DNA of 25,760 bases from Micavibrio_A sp035759665 (GCA_035759665.1 DASTUM010000087.1:1-25760); one strand, 5' to 3'; shown: positions 7,866 to 15,153, numbered from the stretch's first letter. Made by a program: numbers and translations. The notes: a model not told the origin generated them from the letters alone.

Positions 7866-8993
7866 ATGGACGCATCCGATCTCGACCGCCTTGCGGCGAA
7901 TTTTCTCACACAGGCGAACAAGCTTCAACCGGGTGAAAGGCTCTGGCTCGAATATCAGGGCGACGGCGCGAAGCCTCTGGCCATGGCCTGCGAGGCGGAA
8001 ATTCGCAAAATGGGCGGCATTCCCCATGTCGTCGATCGCGGTGCGGTATTTGAGAACGAACTTCTCGCCACCGCGACGGACGCCGACCTCGAAAGGCTTG
8101 GGCGCGACGATCTCGCCACGATGAAAGAGATGTCGGCCTATATCCGCATCCGCGATGTCGGCGATGCGCCCTTGCTCACGGCCTCTCTCGAAGACCAGGC
8201 GCGTTTGAGCGCGGCGTTGAGGCCCGTGACCGACCATCGCGTCAGCCACACGAAATGGCTTGTCGTTCAGTCGCCTACAGAGGCGTTCGCGCGGGCCTGC
8301 AAAATGGAGCTTCCGGCCTTCGAAAAATTTTACAAGGATGCCTGCCTGTTCGATTATTCACGGATGTATAAGCCCGCCAAGGTTCTGGCCGATGTGATGA
8401 CGCAGGCGCGTGACGTCAAAATTATCGGCAAGGATACCAATCTGACCTTCAGCATCGCGGGGATCGGCGCGAAGGAATGCGTGGGTGAGCGCAATATTCC
8501 CGACGGTGAATGCTACGCGGCGCCCGTCGCGGGCACCACGAACGGAACCGTGCTGTTCGGCCCGTCCGAATATCTGGGAAAAACCTTCACGCAACTTTAC
8601 CTTGAATATTCCGAGGGCAAAATCGTCAAGGCCGTGGGCGGCAACGAGCGCGAAACCGCCGACCTCAACACTATTCTCGACATGGATGAGGGCGCGCGCC
8701 GCCCCGGCGAGTTCGCCATCGCTTTCCACCCGCTTATTTCCGAGCCCGTGGGTGAAATCCTGTTCGACGAAAAAATCCGCGAAAGCTGGCACATGGCCAA
8801 CGGCGCGGCGTACAAAGGCAAGACGGACAACGGCAACCGCTCAAGAAACCACTGGGACAAGGTGCAGATCCAGCGGGAATCCTGCGGCGGCGGCGAAATA
8901 TGGTTTGATGGCCGCCTGATCCGCAAAGACGGGATTTTCGTGGTTCCCGAGCTACTTGCGCTGAATCCCGACCGTCTTTTGGGCCCGGCTTAA
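7866..8993 (+). CDS. M29-family metallo-aminopeptidase (leucyl aminopeptidase T-like)
   Basis: Predicted cytoplasmic two-metal aminopeptidase that removes N-terminal residues from peptides. The 375-residue length is slightly short for the family (about 400). By comparison with remembered family M29 members, the likely metal ligands are Glu215 (NIPDGE), Glu282 (RPGEFA), His309 (SWHMANG), His329 and Asp331 (RNHWDK), and Tyr316 is the likely active-site tyrosine. The extreme N-terminal domain is less conserved. The ATG at 7866 has AAGGAG 8 nt upstream, inside the hairpin at 7825-7861. tRNA-Asp follows behind its own promoter. Substrate preference cannot be told. Confidence 0.88.
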   Translation: MDASDLDRLAANFLTQANKLQPGERLWLEYQGDGAKPLAMACEAEIRKMGGIPHVVDRGAVFENELLATATDADLERLGRDDLATMKEMSAYIRIRDVGDAPLLTASLEDQARLSAALRPVTDHRVSHTKWLVVQSPTEAFARACKMELPAFEKFYKDACLFDYSRMYKPAKVLADVMTQARDVKIIGKDTNLTFSIAGIGAKECVGERNIPDGECYAAPVAGTTNGTVLFGPSEYLGKTFTQLYLEYSEGKIVKAVGGNERETADLNTILDMDEGARRPGEFAIAFHPLISEPVGEILFDEKIRESWHMANGAAYKGKTDNGNRSRNHWDKVQIQRESCGGGEIWFDGRLIRKDGIFVVPELLALNPDRLLGPA

Positions 8994-9009
8994 AACCGCA
9001 TAAAACCAT

Positions 9010-9038
9010 TTGACAGGGCGGGGCTGGAAGGCTATTTA
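9010..9038 (+). promoter_or_regulatory. Promoter of tRNA-Asp
   Basis: Consensus TTGACA at 9010-9015, a 17-nt spacer and TATTTA at 9033-9038, ending 11 nt before the mature tRNA 5' end. A transcription start around 9045 would leave a very short leader. Confidence 0.75.
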
Positions 9039-9049
9039 ACCCCTGCTGC

Positions 9050-9126
9050 GCGGGTGTAGTTCAGTTGGTTAGAACGCTTCCCTGTCACGGAAGAGGTCGC
9101 GGGTTCGAGTCCCGTCACTCGCGCCA
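9050..9126 (+). tRNA. tRNA-Asp (anticodon GUC)
   Basis: A full 77-nt cloverleaf: acceptor GCGGGTG with CACTCGC (one G-U pair), anticodon stem CTTCC/GGAAG around loop CTGTCAC (anticodon GTC), T stem GCGGG/CCCGT-side around TTCGAGT, discriminator G, and encoded CCA at 9124-9126. It has its own promoter and terminator, so it is a monocistronic tRNA unit. Confidence 0.96.
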
Positions 9127-9158
9127 TTTATCGAACAAATTCAGATGGTTATAAGATG

Positions 9159-9180
9159 GGCCCCGAGTGGGGCCTTTTTT
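9159..9180 (+). terminator. Intrinsic terminator of tRNA-Asp
   Basis: GGCCCC, loop GAGT, GGGGCC and six T residues, 32 nt after the tRNA CCA end. It separates the tRNA unit from the nuo promoter region. Confidence 0.92.
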
Positions 9181-9194
9181 ACGGTCAATCCTCA

Positions 9195-9223
9195 AAGAAT
9201 CCGGGGTTTTTACCGCTTATAAT
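9195..9223 (+). promoter_or_regulatory. Candidate promoter of the nuo operon
   Basis: A perfect TATAAT at 9218-9223 has only a weak match (AAGAAT, 9195-9200) at the -35 spacing. The heptamer AATCCGG occurs at 9198-9204 and again at 9221-9227, flanking the -10 region with a 23-nt period, which could be an activator or repressor site. The start would be about 50 nt before nuoA. Confidence 0.5.
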
Positions 9224-9282
9224 CCGGAATTTTCACGGATCGCGGCTTTACACGAATCTTTGCGGGGCGTATTTATGGGCGC

Positions 9283-9654
9283 ATGGCTTCGAACGAATTT
9301 CTTCTCAATTATCTGCCTATTCTGATCTTTATCGGAATCGCCGCCATCGTGGCCGCCGCCGCCGTGTTTCTGTCGTTGGTCGTCGCCAAGCAAAAGCCCG
9401 ATCCGGAGAAATTGTCCGCCTATGAATGCGGGTTCGATGCGTTTGACGATGCGCGCCACAAATTCGATGTGCGCTACTACCTCGTCGCCATCCTTTTTAT
9501 CATTTTCGACCTGGAAGTGGCGTTTTTGTTCCCGTGGGCCGTTAGCCTCGGGGAGATTGGCATGTTCGGTTTCTGGTCGATGGTCGTGTTTCTTGGCGTT
9601 CTGACCGTGGGCTTCGTCTATGAATGGAAAAAAGGAGCGCTGGATTGGGAGTAA
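9283..9654 (+). CDS. nuoA: NADH-quinone oxidoreductase subunit A
   Basis: Small membrane subunit of complex I at the junction of the membrane and peripheral arms. The product is 123 residues with three membrane segments (about 9-34, 66-88 and 92-114) and the hallmark cytoplasmic loop YECGFDAFDDARHKFDVRYY, including the conserved cysteine of the quinone-site loop. The ATG at 9283 has only a weak GGGGCG-type ribosome binding site. The TAA overlaps the ATG of a following small ORF (TAATG), and nuoB begins 189 nt later. Confidence 0.96.
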   Translation: MASNEFLLNYLPILIFIGIAAIVAAAAVFLSLVVAKQKPDPEKLSAYECGFDAFDDARHKFDVRYYLVAILFIIFDLEVAFLFPWAVSLGEIGMFGFWSMVVFLGVLTVGFVYEWKKGALDWE

Positions 9655-9656
9655 TG

Positions 9657-9857
9657 ATGGAACATAGCAAACAGCAACCGCAAACCTGGTGTGCCGCCGT
9701 TTTTAACAAACTCACGCGACATATGCCGGGTTGGGAAATAGAAAATCCGCTTTTTGAATGCAGAACGATAGATTTCGGGTGCCAATCCCCGAATTTTGTA
9801 TCGGACGTGCGCGATAGCCACGAACCGCGAAAAAACGATAGCCATGAGCCACGATAG
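9657..9857 (+). CDS. Possible small ORF between nuoA and nuoB, 66 aa, unknown
   Basis: This frame fills the unusually long nuoA-nuoB gap. It starts at an ATG next to the nuoA stop (another ATG at 9654 overlaps that stop), with GGGAG 5 nt upstream, and overlaps nuoB by 14 nt. It encodes a Trp- and Cys-containing peptide I do not recognise, ending in a duplicated SHEPR motif because an 18-nt sequence at about 9818-9835 recurs at 9842-9859. nuoB has no evident ribosome binding site, so this ORF may serve translational coupling. It could also be non-coding; a small hairpin followed by TTTT lies at 9774-9797. Confidence 0.35.
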   Translation: MEHSKQQPQTWCAAVFNKLTRHMPGWEIENPLFECRTIDFGCQSPNFVSDVRDSHEPRKNDSHEPR

Positions 9858-10419
9858 AAAAGTCATTGCCGCGCCTGCCGCGCCGCTGATCACCAATGTG
9901 CCGATGCCGCCCGCATCGACGCAGGAGGTCGTGCCCGCCGCGATTTCGAAGCATCTGGAGGAGAAGGGGTTCCTTCTCACGCAGGCCGACAAATTGTTCG
10001 ACTGGGCGCGCACCGGCTCGATGTGGCCGATGACGTTTGGATTGGCGTGTTGCGCCGTGGAGATGATTCATTCCTACATGAGCCGCTACGACCTCGACCG
10101 TTTCGGGATGATCCCGCGCCCCAGCCCGCGCCAGTCCGACGTGATGATTGTCGCAGGCACACTGACCAACAAAATGGCGCCGGCGCTGCGTAGAGTGTAC
10201 GACCAGATGCCCGAGCCGCGCTGGGTGATTTCGATGGGATCGTGCGCCAACGGCGGCGGGTATTACCATTATTCCTATTCCGTTGTGCGCGGATGCGACC
10301 GCATCGTGCCTGTCGATATCTATGTTCCCGGTTGTCCGCCGACGGCCGAGGCCCTGGTCTACGGCCTCCTGCAACTCCAGAAGAAAATTCAGCGCGAAGA
10401 CACGCGCATCGCGAGGTAG
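9844..10419 (+). CDS. nuoB: NADH-quinone oxidoreductase subunit B
   Basis: The iron-sulfur subunit holding cluster N2, which hands electrons to quinone. The 191 residues carry all four expected ligands: Cys69 and Cys70 (GLACCAVE), Cys134 (GSCANGGG) and Cys164 (VPGCPP). I chose the ATG at 9844 (MSHDRK). A TTG in the same frame at 9796 would add 16 residues without family likeness. No good Shine-Dalgarno is visible, so it may rely on coupling from the small ORF that overlaps it. nuoC follows after 2 nt. Confidence 0.96.
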   Translation: MSHDRKVIAAPAAPLITNVPMPPASTQEVVPAAISKHLEEKGFLLTQADKLFDWARTGSMWPMTFGLACCAVEMIHSYMSRYDLDRFGMIPRPSPRQSDVMIVAGTLTNKMAPALRRVYDQMPEPRWVISMGSCANGGGYYHYSYSVVRGCDRIVPVDIYVPGCPPTAEALVYGLLQLQKKIQREDTRIAR

Positions 10420-10421
10420 CC

Positions 10422-11108
10422 ATGTCCGACGCCGCGCCAACACCCGAAGCTGCGCCACCTGCCAACGACAGGATGATGTCGCTGGCAAGTTACGTTCAGG
10501 AAAAAATGGCGGCGCATATCGTGTCCGCGGAGTTTCAGAAGAACGAACTGTGTATCGTCGCCAGGCGCGCGTCGATCGTTCCGTTTTTGACGTTCCTGCG
10601 CGACGATGCGGTGTGCGATTTCAAGCAGCTCGTCGATGTCTGCGGCGCCGATTATCCGGACCGTCCCGAGCGTTTCGAGGTCGTCTACAACCTTCTCTCT
10701 CTGAAGCACAACACGCGCATTCGTGTGAAGGTGACGACGGATGAAAGCAACCCGGTCGATTCCGTATCCGGCGTGTTCAGCTCCGCGATCTGGCCCGAGC
10801 GCGAGACGTATGATTTGTTCGGCGTTTACTTCAACGACCATCCCGACCTGCGCCGCATCCTCACCGATTACGGCTTCGAAGGGCATCCGCTGCGAAAGGA
10901 TTTTCCGCTCACGGGGTTTGTTGAGCTGCGCTATGACGAGGAACTCCGCCGCGTGGTGTATGAGCCTGTCACTCTGCCGCAGGAATTCCGTGTATTCGAT
11001 TTCGCATCGCCGTGGGAAGGCATGACGGATATCCAGTTACCGGGCGATGAAAAGGCGACGATCCCGCTGGGATGGAAGCCCGCGAACAAAGAGGTGAAGG
11101 TAAAATAA
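10422..11108 (+). CDS. nuoC: NADH-quinone oxidoreductase subunit C
   Basis: The 30-kDa-type connecting subunit of the complex I peripheral arm. It is 228 residues as a stand-alone protein (not fused to NuoD). The family signature runs from Glu127 (ERETYDLFGVYF) through HPDLRRIL to HPLRKDFP near residue 162. The first 17 residues are Ala/Pro-rich. The ATG is 2 nt after nuoB, with GCGAGGT as ribosome binding site. The TAA overlaps the ATG of nuoD (TAATG), which implies coupled translation. Confidence 0.96.
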   Translation: MSDAAPTPEAAPPANDRMMSLASYVQEKMAAHIVSAEFQKNELCIVARRASIVPFLTFLRDDAVCDFKQLVDVCGADYPDRPERFEVVYNLLSLKHNTRIRVKVTTDESNPVDSVSGVFSSAIWPERETYDLFGVYFNDHPDLRRILTDYGFEGHPLRKDFPLTGFVELRYDEELRRVVYEPVTLPQEFRVFDFASPWEGMTDIQLPGDEKATIPLGWKPANKEVKVK

Positions 11109-12325
11109 TGGCGCAGCCCGCACCGAAAGAACAAATGCTCGAAGTATCCGAGACGACGCAGATCAGGCCCTACACGATGAATTTCGGGCCACAGCACCCG
11201 GCGGCGCACGGCGTTTTGCGACTCGTCCTCGAAATGGACGGCGAAGTCGTCGAGCGCGCCGATCCGCATGTGGGCCTGCTCCACCGCGGCACGGAAAAAT
11301 TGATCGAATACAAAACATACATGCAGGCGACACCGTATTTCGACCGCCTCGATTACGTCGCGCCGATGAACCAGGAGCATGCGTTCGCGCTCGGCGTTGA
11401 AAAGCTGCTCGGCATCACGGTGCCGGAGCGCGGACAGTATATCCGTGTCCTGTTCTTGGAACTTACCCGCATTCTGAACCATATTCTCAATATCACGACC
11501 TTCGCTCTCGATGTCGGCGCGATCACGCCGGCGCTGTGGGGTTTTGAAGAGCGCGAGAAGGGAATGGAGTTTTACGACCGCGTGTCCGGCGCGCGCCTGC
11601 ACGCGAATTATATCCGCCCCGGCGGCGTTGCGATGGACATGCCCGCGGGGCTTGCCGAAGATATGTGGGAATGGACGGAAAGTTTCCCGAAGTTCCACGC
11701 AGACCTTCACACGCTGCTGACCGACAACCGCATCTTCAAGCAGCGCACCGTCGATATCGGCGTGGCGGATGCGCAGCATGCGCTCGACTGGGGCTTTTCC
11801 GGCCCGATGCTGCGCGGTTCGGGCATAGCGTGGGATCTGCGCAAGTCCCAGCCCTATGACGTTTATTCAAAAATGGATTTCGACATTCCAGTCGGCAAGA
11901 CGGGTGATTGCTACGCCCGCTATCTCGTACGCATGGAAGAGATGAAAGAATCACTCAAGATCATGCGTCAGTGCCTCAAGGAACTTCCGGGCGGCCTCGT
12001 GCGCGTGAATGATTACAAGATCATGCCACCGCCGCGCGCCGAAATGAAGAGTTCTATGGAGGCGTTGATCCACCACTTTAAGCTTTACACTGAGGGCTAT
12101 CACGTCCCGGCGGGCGAAACTTACACGGCGGTCGAAGCGCCGAAGGGCGAATTCGGCGTCTATCTCGTCGCCGACGGAACCAACAAGCCCTACCGCTGCC
12201 ACATCAAGGCGCCGGGATTCGCCCATCTTTCCGCGCTGGATTCGATCAGCAAGGGACACATGCTCGCCGACGTCGTTTCCAACATAGGCTCCATGGATAT
12301 CGTGTTTGGGGAGATCGACCGATGA
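11108..12325 (+). CDS. nuoD: NADH-quinone oxidoreductase subunit D
   Basis: The 49-kDa-type subunit, related to NiFe-hydrogenase large subunits, which forms the quinone-binding cavity with NuoB. It has 405 residues, beginning MAQPAPKEQM. The quinone-site loop FGPQHPAAHG contains His30 and His34, and LTRILNH and DVGAITP are recognisable. GAGGTGAAGG precedes the ATG at 11108, which overlaps the nuoC stop by one base. Its TGA overlaps the ATG of an unknown gene (ATGA), not nuoE as would be usual. Confidence 0.97.
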   Translation: MAQPAPKEQMLEVSETTQIRPYTMNFGPQHPAAHGVLRLVLEMDGEVVERADPHVGLLHRGTEKLIEYKTYMQATPYFDRLDYVAPMNQEHAFALGVEKLLGITVPERGQYIRVLFLELTRILNHILNITTFALDVGAITPALWGFEEREKGMEFYDRVSGARLHANYIRPGGVAMDMPAGLAEDMWEWTESFPKFHADLHTLLTDNRIFKQRTVDIGVADAQHALDWGFSGPMLRGSGIAWDLRKSQPYDVYSKMDFDIPVGKTGDCYARYLVRMEEMKESLKIMRQCLKELPGGLVRVNDYKIMPPPRAEMKSSMEALIHHFKLYTEGYHVPAGETYTAVEAPKGEFGVYLVADGTNKPYRCHIKAPGFAHLSALDSISKGHMLADVVSNIGSMDIVFGEIDR

Positions 12326-12744
12326 GGAATGATTTTGCGTCAGTAGCCAAAGGCATGAACAAGGAATTTATTTTCAAGGGCTATCGTTATCGCCTTGAAA
12401 CCGGTGTCGACGCGCGCGGCGAGGTAAAGGTTATCCGCCTGGATAGCGAAACTTTGCCAATGGCCCTGCGGGCGTCGATCAAAAAGGAATGCGAAATGAT
12501 AAGCCGGATGCTGCAACGGGGTAATATGCTAGACGCGCTGATCGAACGATTTTCGCTGAAGCCGGGCGAGGCCATTTATCCGCTGGTAATCATGGACAGC
12601 AAAAAGGCCTTCAGCGGTGTTGCCAATAATGTCTGGGGCGCGGCGATGCAGGTGCTTAAGCGCGAATACCGTCCCGAAAACGCGGTGACGACATCGAAGC
12701 CGAACCCTCGTGCATTCCGGATCGTCAAGGGGGCTCTGGTATGA
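12322..12744 (+). CDS. Unrecognised 140-aa protein coupled between nuoD and nuoE
   Basis: I do not recognise a family. The product is soluble, with no signal peptide, membrane segment or cysteine cluster. After MNKEFIFKGYRYRLET it looks like a beta-rich first third, then a helical stretch (KKECEMISRMLQRGNMLDALIERF), then a basic C-terminal part with NNVWGAAMQVLKREYRPENA. It is almost certainly translated: it overlaps nuoD by ATGA at its start and nuoE by ATGA at its end, so it is locked into the complex I operon. A role in assembly or regulation of the complex is inference from position only. Unidentified ORFs between nuo genes are known in alphaproteobacteria. Confidence 0.8.
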   Translation: MRNDFASVAKGMNKEFIFKGYRYRLETGVDARGEVKVIRLDSETLPMALRASIKKECEMISRMLQRGNMLDALIERFSLKPGEAIYPLVIMDSKKAFSGVANNVWGAAMQVLKREYRPENAVTTSKPNPRAFRIVKGALV

Positions 12745-13376
12745 AAAAGAAGCTGGAACTGAACGCTTCCTATCAGCCGGAAAGCTTTTCCTTCAAAGAC
12801 CCCCAGAAGGTCGATGAAATCATCGCCCGCTATCCGGCGGGGCGCCAGATGAGCGCGATCATGCCACTGCTCGACCTTGCGCAGAGGCAGGTCGGGGAAG
12901 AGGGGGCGAGCGCGAGTCCGCCATATGGCGGCTGGATTCCCCGTGCGGCGATGGACGAAGTCGCCCGCATCGTCGAGGTCGCGCCGATGCGCGTATATGA
13001 GGTTGCGACGTTCTATTCGATGTATAACCTCGCGCCCGTCGGAAAATATCTTTTGCAGATGTGCACGACGACGCCGTGCTGGCTCTGCGGTTCGGCGAAA
13101 ATCGTCGAGGCGGCTGAGAAGAATCTCGGCATTCATATCGGCGAAAGCACGAAGGACGGGTTGTTTTCGATGATGGAGGTCGAGTGCCTCGGCGCGTGCG
13201 CGAACGCTCCGATGATTCAGGTCAATGACGATTTTTATGAAGACCTCACGCCGGAAACGATGACGAGCCTTCTCGAAAACCTCAAAAAAGGCGTTGTGCC
13301 CGCGCCCGGGCCGCAAAACGGACGCAACAAGGCGGAGGCCATGGGCGGCTCTAGCACGTTGAAAAAGACAGGATAG
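12741..13376 (+). CDS. nuoE: NADH-quinone oxidoreductase subunit E
   Basis: The 24-kDa-type subunit with a thioredoxin-like [2Fe-2S] domain, next to NuoF in the NADH-oxidising arm. It has 211 residues. The cluster ligands Cys108, Cys113, Cys149 and Cys153 are all present (MCTTTPCWLCGS and ECLGACANAP). The N-terminal helical bundle motif GGWIPRAAMDEVA is there, preceded by a short extra Ser/Pro loop, and the C-terminal 25 residues are a low-complexity tail. The start overlaps the preceding stop (ATGA). Coupling stops here: nuoF begins 490 nt later, after a GIY-YIG gene. Confidence 0.96.
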   Translation: MKKKLELNASYQPESFSFKDPQKVDEIIARYPAGRQMSAIMPLLDLAQRQVGEEGASASPPYGGWIPRAAMDEVARIVEVAPMRVYEVATFYSMYNLAPVGKYLLQMCTTTPCWLCGSAKIVEAAEKNLGIHIGESTKDGLFSMMEVECLGACANAPMIQVNDDFYEDLTPETMTSLLENLKKGVVPAPGPQNGRNKAEAMGGSSTLKKTG

Positions 13377-13386
13377 TCTTTCAGAA

Positions 13387-13414
13387 CGTCATGCCCGCGA
13401 AGGCGGGCATCCAG
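13387..13414 (+). repeat. REP-like palindrome, left copy flanking the GIY-YIG gene
   Basis: A 28-nt element starting CGTC and ending CCAG around a perfect ATGCCCGC/GCGGGCAT hairpin with a GAAG loop. It begins 10 nt after the nuoE stop and is the exact reverse complement of 13718-13745. Confidence 0.85.
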
Positions 13415-13432
13415 AAGAGGTAAGAAAAGAAA

Positions 13433-13717
13433 ATGTTGGGATCATATGTCTATATCATCACCAACAAGCGAAACGGGACTTTGTACACGGGCGTTACGTC
13501 CGATCTGAAGAAAAGGGTTTGGGAATATAAAGAAGGCGTTCTTGACGGTTTTTCAAAGAAATACGGATTGAAAAGCCTGGTCTGGTTTGAAGTGCATGAT
13601 GATATTGAAGAAGCCATCAGGCGCGAAAAGCAGATCAAGAAATGGGAGAGGAAGTGGAAGTTGCGCATGATCGAGGAAAAGAATTCGGGGTGGCGTGATT
13701 TGTATGAGGGGTTGTAG
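13433..13717 (+). CDS. GIY-YIG domain endonuclease, short single-domain type
   Basis: A 94-residue protein of the small GIY-YIG family (UPF0213/YhbQ-like). It has YVY at 5-7, YTG at 18-20, catalytic Arg28, and Glu65 within REKQIKKW as the probable metal ligand. The position where close relatives often have His (WEHK) is Tyr32 here, which could lower activity. Biological roles of these short proteins are poorly known. The gene lies between nuoE and nuoF with a perfect inverted REP copy on each side; its TAG touches the right copy, so it looks like an inserted cassette. AAGAGG is a few bases further upstream than ideal for the ATG at 13433. Confidence 0.88.
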   Translation: MLGSYVYIITNKRNGTLYTGVTSDLKKRVWEYKEGVLDGFSKKYGLKSLVWFEVHDDIEEAIRREKQIKKWERKWKLRMIEEKNSGWRDLYEGL

Positions 13718-13745
13718 CTGGATGCCCGCCTTCGCGGGCATGACG
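13718..13745 (-). repeat. REP-like palindrome, right copy flanking the GIY-YIG gene
   Basis: A perfect 28-nt inverted copy of the element at 13387-13414, beginning at the base after the GIY-YIG stop codon. Downstream, 13779-13862 holds about four degenerate 18-20-nt units resembling TGACGAGGGAATTAAGCG up to the nuoF start. Confidence 0.85.
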
Positions 13746-13866
13746 CGGGAGGAAAGGTCATGATGAGCGAATAAGGTTATGACGAGGGGATTAGGGCGCG
13801 ACGAGGGAATTAAGCGTGACGAGATAGCGCGGATTACGGGTAGTACAGGGATGACAAGGTAGCGGA

Positions 13867-15153
13867 ATGTTGGAAGACAAAGACAGGATTTTTACCAATC
13901 TTTATGGCCGCGAAGACGCAGGCCTGAAAGGCGCGCGCGCGCGCGGCGATTGGGACAATACCAAAGACATTCTCGCCAAGGGCCGCGACTGGATTATCGA
14001 CGAGATGAAGAAATCCGGGCTGCGTGGACGCGGCGGCGCAGGGTTCCCGACGGGGATGAAATGGTCGTTTATGCCCAAGGAAGTGAAAGACCGCCCGCAT
14101 TACCTCGTCGTTAACGCAGACGAATCCGAGCCCGGCACCTGTAAAGACCGTGAAATCATGCGCCACGATCCGCACAAGCTGATCGAAGGCTGCCTGATCG
14201 CGGGTTTCGCGATGCAGGCGCATCATGCCTTTATCTATATCCGCGGGGAATTTTACGACGAAGGTTCCGCCGTCGTGAAGGCGATCGAGGAAGCGCGCGC
14301 AGCCGGCCTTCTCGGCAAGAACGCCGCTGGATCGGGATGGGAGTTTGATATCACGCTGCACAGGGGCGGCGGCGCGTATATCTGCGGCGAGGAAACGGCC
14401 TTGCTGGAATCGCTCGAAGGCAAGAAGGGCCAGCCCCGCAACAAGCCGCCATTCCCGGCGGCGGCGGGTCTGTATTCCTGCCCGACCACGATCAACAACG
14501 TGGAATCGATTGCCGTTGTGCCGGATATCCTGCGTCGCGGCGGGGCGTGGTTTGCGGGGCTCGGCAAGGATGAAAAGAACACGGGTACGAAACTTTTCTG
14601 CCTGCTCGGCCATATCGGCACGCCCTGCGTTGTCGAGGAAGAGATGGGCATTCCGCTGCGCGATCTTCTCGAAAAGCACGGCGGGGGCGTGCGCGGCGGC
14701 TGGAACAATCTGCTCGGCGTCATTCCGGGCGGGGCCTCGACGCCCGTAATTCCCAAAGACGTTTGCGATACCGTCCTGATGGATTTCGACAGCCTTCGCG
14801 CCGTTCAGTCGGGCCTCGGCACGGCGGGCGTCATCGTCATGGATAAATCGACGGACATCGTCTATGCCATTGCGCGGCTTTCGCAATTCTACATGCATGA
14901 ATCCTGCGGCCAGTGCACGCCGTGCCGCGAAGGCACCGGCTGGCTCTGGCGGGTCATGACCCGCATGGTCAGGGGGCAGGCGACGCTCGAGGAAATCGAC
15001 ATGTTGTATGACGTGACGAAAGAAATCGAAGGCCACACGATCTGCGCCCTCGGCGATGCCGCCGCATGGCCCGTTCAGGGCCTGATCCGCCATTTCCGCC
15101 CGGAAATGGAGCGCCGTATTAACGAATACCGCAAGATTGCCAAGGCCGCCTAA
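13867..15153 (+). CDS. nuoF: NADH-quinone oxidoreductase subunit F
   Basis: The 51-kDa-type subunit that oxidises NADH using FMN and the N3 [4Fe-4S] cluster. It has 428 residues, as expected. The NADH/FMN glycine-rich loop is RGRGGAGFPTGMKW (from about 53). Cluster ligands are Cys347, Cys350 and Cys353 (SCGQCTPC) plus Cys393 (HTICALG). The ribosome binding site before the ATG at 13867 is weak (AAGGT, 7-11 nt upstream). The 490-nt gap from nuoE holds the GIY-YIG cassette and a degenerate repeat, so nuoF has lost the tight coupling seen among the earlier nuo genes. nuoG does not follow until 23287. Confidence 0.97.
   Translation: MLEDKDRIFTNLYGREDAGLKGARARGDWDNTKDILAKGRDWIIDEMKKSGLRGRGGAGFPTGMKWSFMPKEVKDRPHYLVVNADESEPGTCKDREIMRHDPHKLIEGCLIAGFAMQAHHAFIYIRGEFYDEGSAVVKAIEEARAAGLLGKNAAGSGWEFDITLHRGGGAYICGEETALLESLEGKKGQPRNKPPFPAAAGLYSCPTTINNVESIAVVPDILRRGGAWFAGLGKDEKNTGTKLFCLLGHIGTPCVVEEEMGIPLRDLLEKHGGGVRGGWNNLLGVIPGGASTPVIPKDVCDTVLMDFDSLRAVQSGLGTAGVIVMDKSTDIVYAIARLSQFYMHESCGQCTPCREGTGWLWRVMTRMVRGQATLEEIDMLYDVTKEIEGHTICALGDAAAWPVQGLIRHFRPEMERRINEYRKIAKAA

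Noticed and set aside
6558..8249. Leftward open frame (563 codons) opposite ald and the aminopeptidase
   Set aside because: It spans two clear genes on the other strand, and the product is Arg/His-rich without motifs.
9774..9797. TTCGGG/CCCGAA hairpin with TTTT as an attenuator between nuoA and nuoB
   Set aside because: Only six pairs and four T residues; termination here would cut off the rest of the nuo operon.
13779..13862. 27-codon ORF ending just before nuoF
   Set aside because: Made of degenerate tandem repeat with no family or strong support; more likely a by-product of the repeat.
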